Assembly: GCA_964019055.1 (NCBI GenBank)
Contig: OZ025209.1
Span: 3,989,571-4,053,570 of the forward strand
Length of the DNA stretch: 64,000 bases
Origin: Anthopleura xanthogrammica
Taxonomy: Eukaryota; Cnidaria; Anthozoa; Actiniaria; Actiniidae
Reading direction: 5' to 3'
Below are positions 63,724 to 64,000 of the stretch, piece by piece. Positions within the stretch are counted from its first letter, which is position 1. Every line of letters begins with the position of its first letter. The notes under the pieces are model-generated. The model did no database searches. It was not told the DNA's origin and saw only the letters and a program-made list of their open reading frames with translations. A program made the translations under genes and the position numbers.

Positions 63724-63936
63724 TCACTTAAACCACAGGTAGCCCATGAAGTCCACATACCAAGAACTTCGGCCACCTGTGCCTACACTCATAATTTTTT
63801 TGATGGATTGAGAAACGAAAAGCATCTACCATTTTTTTCCTCTCGCAAGGAGTAGTACCACTTGCCGTCTTGACATAGTAGGTTTTGGAGGATGTTAATC
63901 AAAGTGATTCCGTCAATGCCATTTGACAGAAAGCAT
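63724..63936 (-). CDS. Possible terminal exons of a gene entering from the right edge
   Basis: Two candidate exons on the minus strand, 63936-63830 and 63782-63724, have AG/GT borders and compatible phases. They would encode a C-terminus with NGIDGITLINILQNLLCQDG, WYYSLREEKNG and SSWYVDFMGYLWFK, then a stop (63724-63726). The text is aromatic-rich and extracellular-looking, but I recognise no family. The upstream acceptor has a poor pyrimidine tract. The rest of the gene would lie beyond the window. Confidence 0.3.
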
Positions 63937-64000
63937 CTTTAAGTGATGATATTTGCGGACCCCAACATTCAAGCAGCCTTCAAATTTTATTGATAACCGG

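Noticed and set aside
1..64000. CRISPR arrays, operons, or prokaryotic mobile elements.
   Set aside because: Regular repeats here are tandem minisatellites without spacers; genes are intron-rich and metazoan, so there is no sign of bacterial DNA.

Overview
This window is nuclear DNA from an animal, most likely an anthozoan cnidarian (sea anemone or stony coral). Its genes are split by many short GT/AG introns and encode metazoan-only proteins: the CSE1L exportin, a MALT1 paracaspase, PPT1, BLCAP and two mitoribosomal proteins. Two small secreted ShKT-domain genes and an intronless rhodopsin-like GPCR fit an anthozoan. The species cannot be named. The DNA is AT-rich and packed with short palindromic elements that look like non-autonomous DNA transposons, plus minisatellites.

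Left third (1-22 kb): an mL44 (MRPL44)-like gene that reads on in frame through splice junctions into a PDZ domain; MRPL50 on the same strand; a secreted ShKT / GCCWD-motif / ShKT gene on the plus strand; a four-exon monoamine oxidase on the minus strand; and a second secreted ShKT / GCCWD gene on the minus strand, evidently a paralogue of the first.

Middle (22-42 kb): a minisatellite and a LINE 3' scrap; MALT1 (minus, 11 coding exons: death domain, paracaspase, C-terminal Ig-like region); PPT1 (plus, 10 coding exons, one of only 15 nt) facing away from MALT1 across a 360-bp shared promoter region; an aldo-keto reductase with a likely mitochondrial presequence (minus); and BLCAP (plus, single-exon CDS), followed by a 3.3-kb gap that is probably its 3' UTR.

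Right third (42-64 kb): CSE1L/exportin-2 (minus, 32 coding exons, 963 aa, 15.7 kb), whose introns hold most of the palindromic elements and satellites; an internally deleted LINE that keeps only its endonuclease half and 3' end; the GPCR (minus); a repeat-rich gap with a tRNA-headed SINE; and two possible terminal exons of a minus-strand gene running off the right edge.

For each spliced model I summed exon lengths and checked reading phase at every junction. All give uninterrupted frames of the expected length: mL44-PDZ 495 aa, MRPL50 183, ShKT genes 153 and 128, MAO 509, MALT1 511, PPT1 305, AKR 339, BLCAP 73, CSE1L 963. The genes do not form one pathway. The clearest functional link is the pair of mitoribosomal large-subunit genes. 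The most unusual observations are the PDZ fusion to mL44, a genomic arginine at the BLCAP residue that mammals recode by A-to-I editing, a MALT1 without Ig domains between death domain and protease, and hairpin elements whose two arms co-vary between copies.
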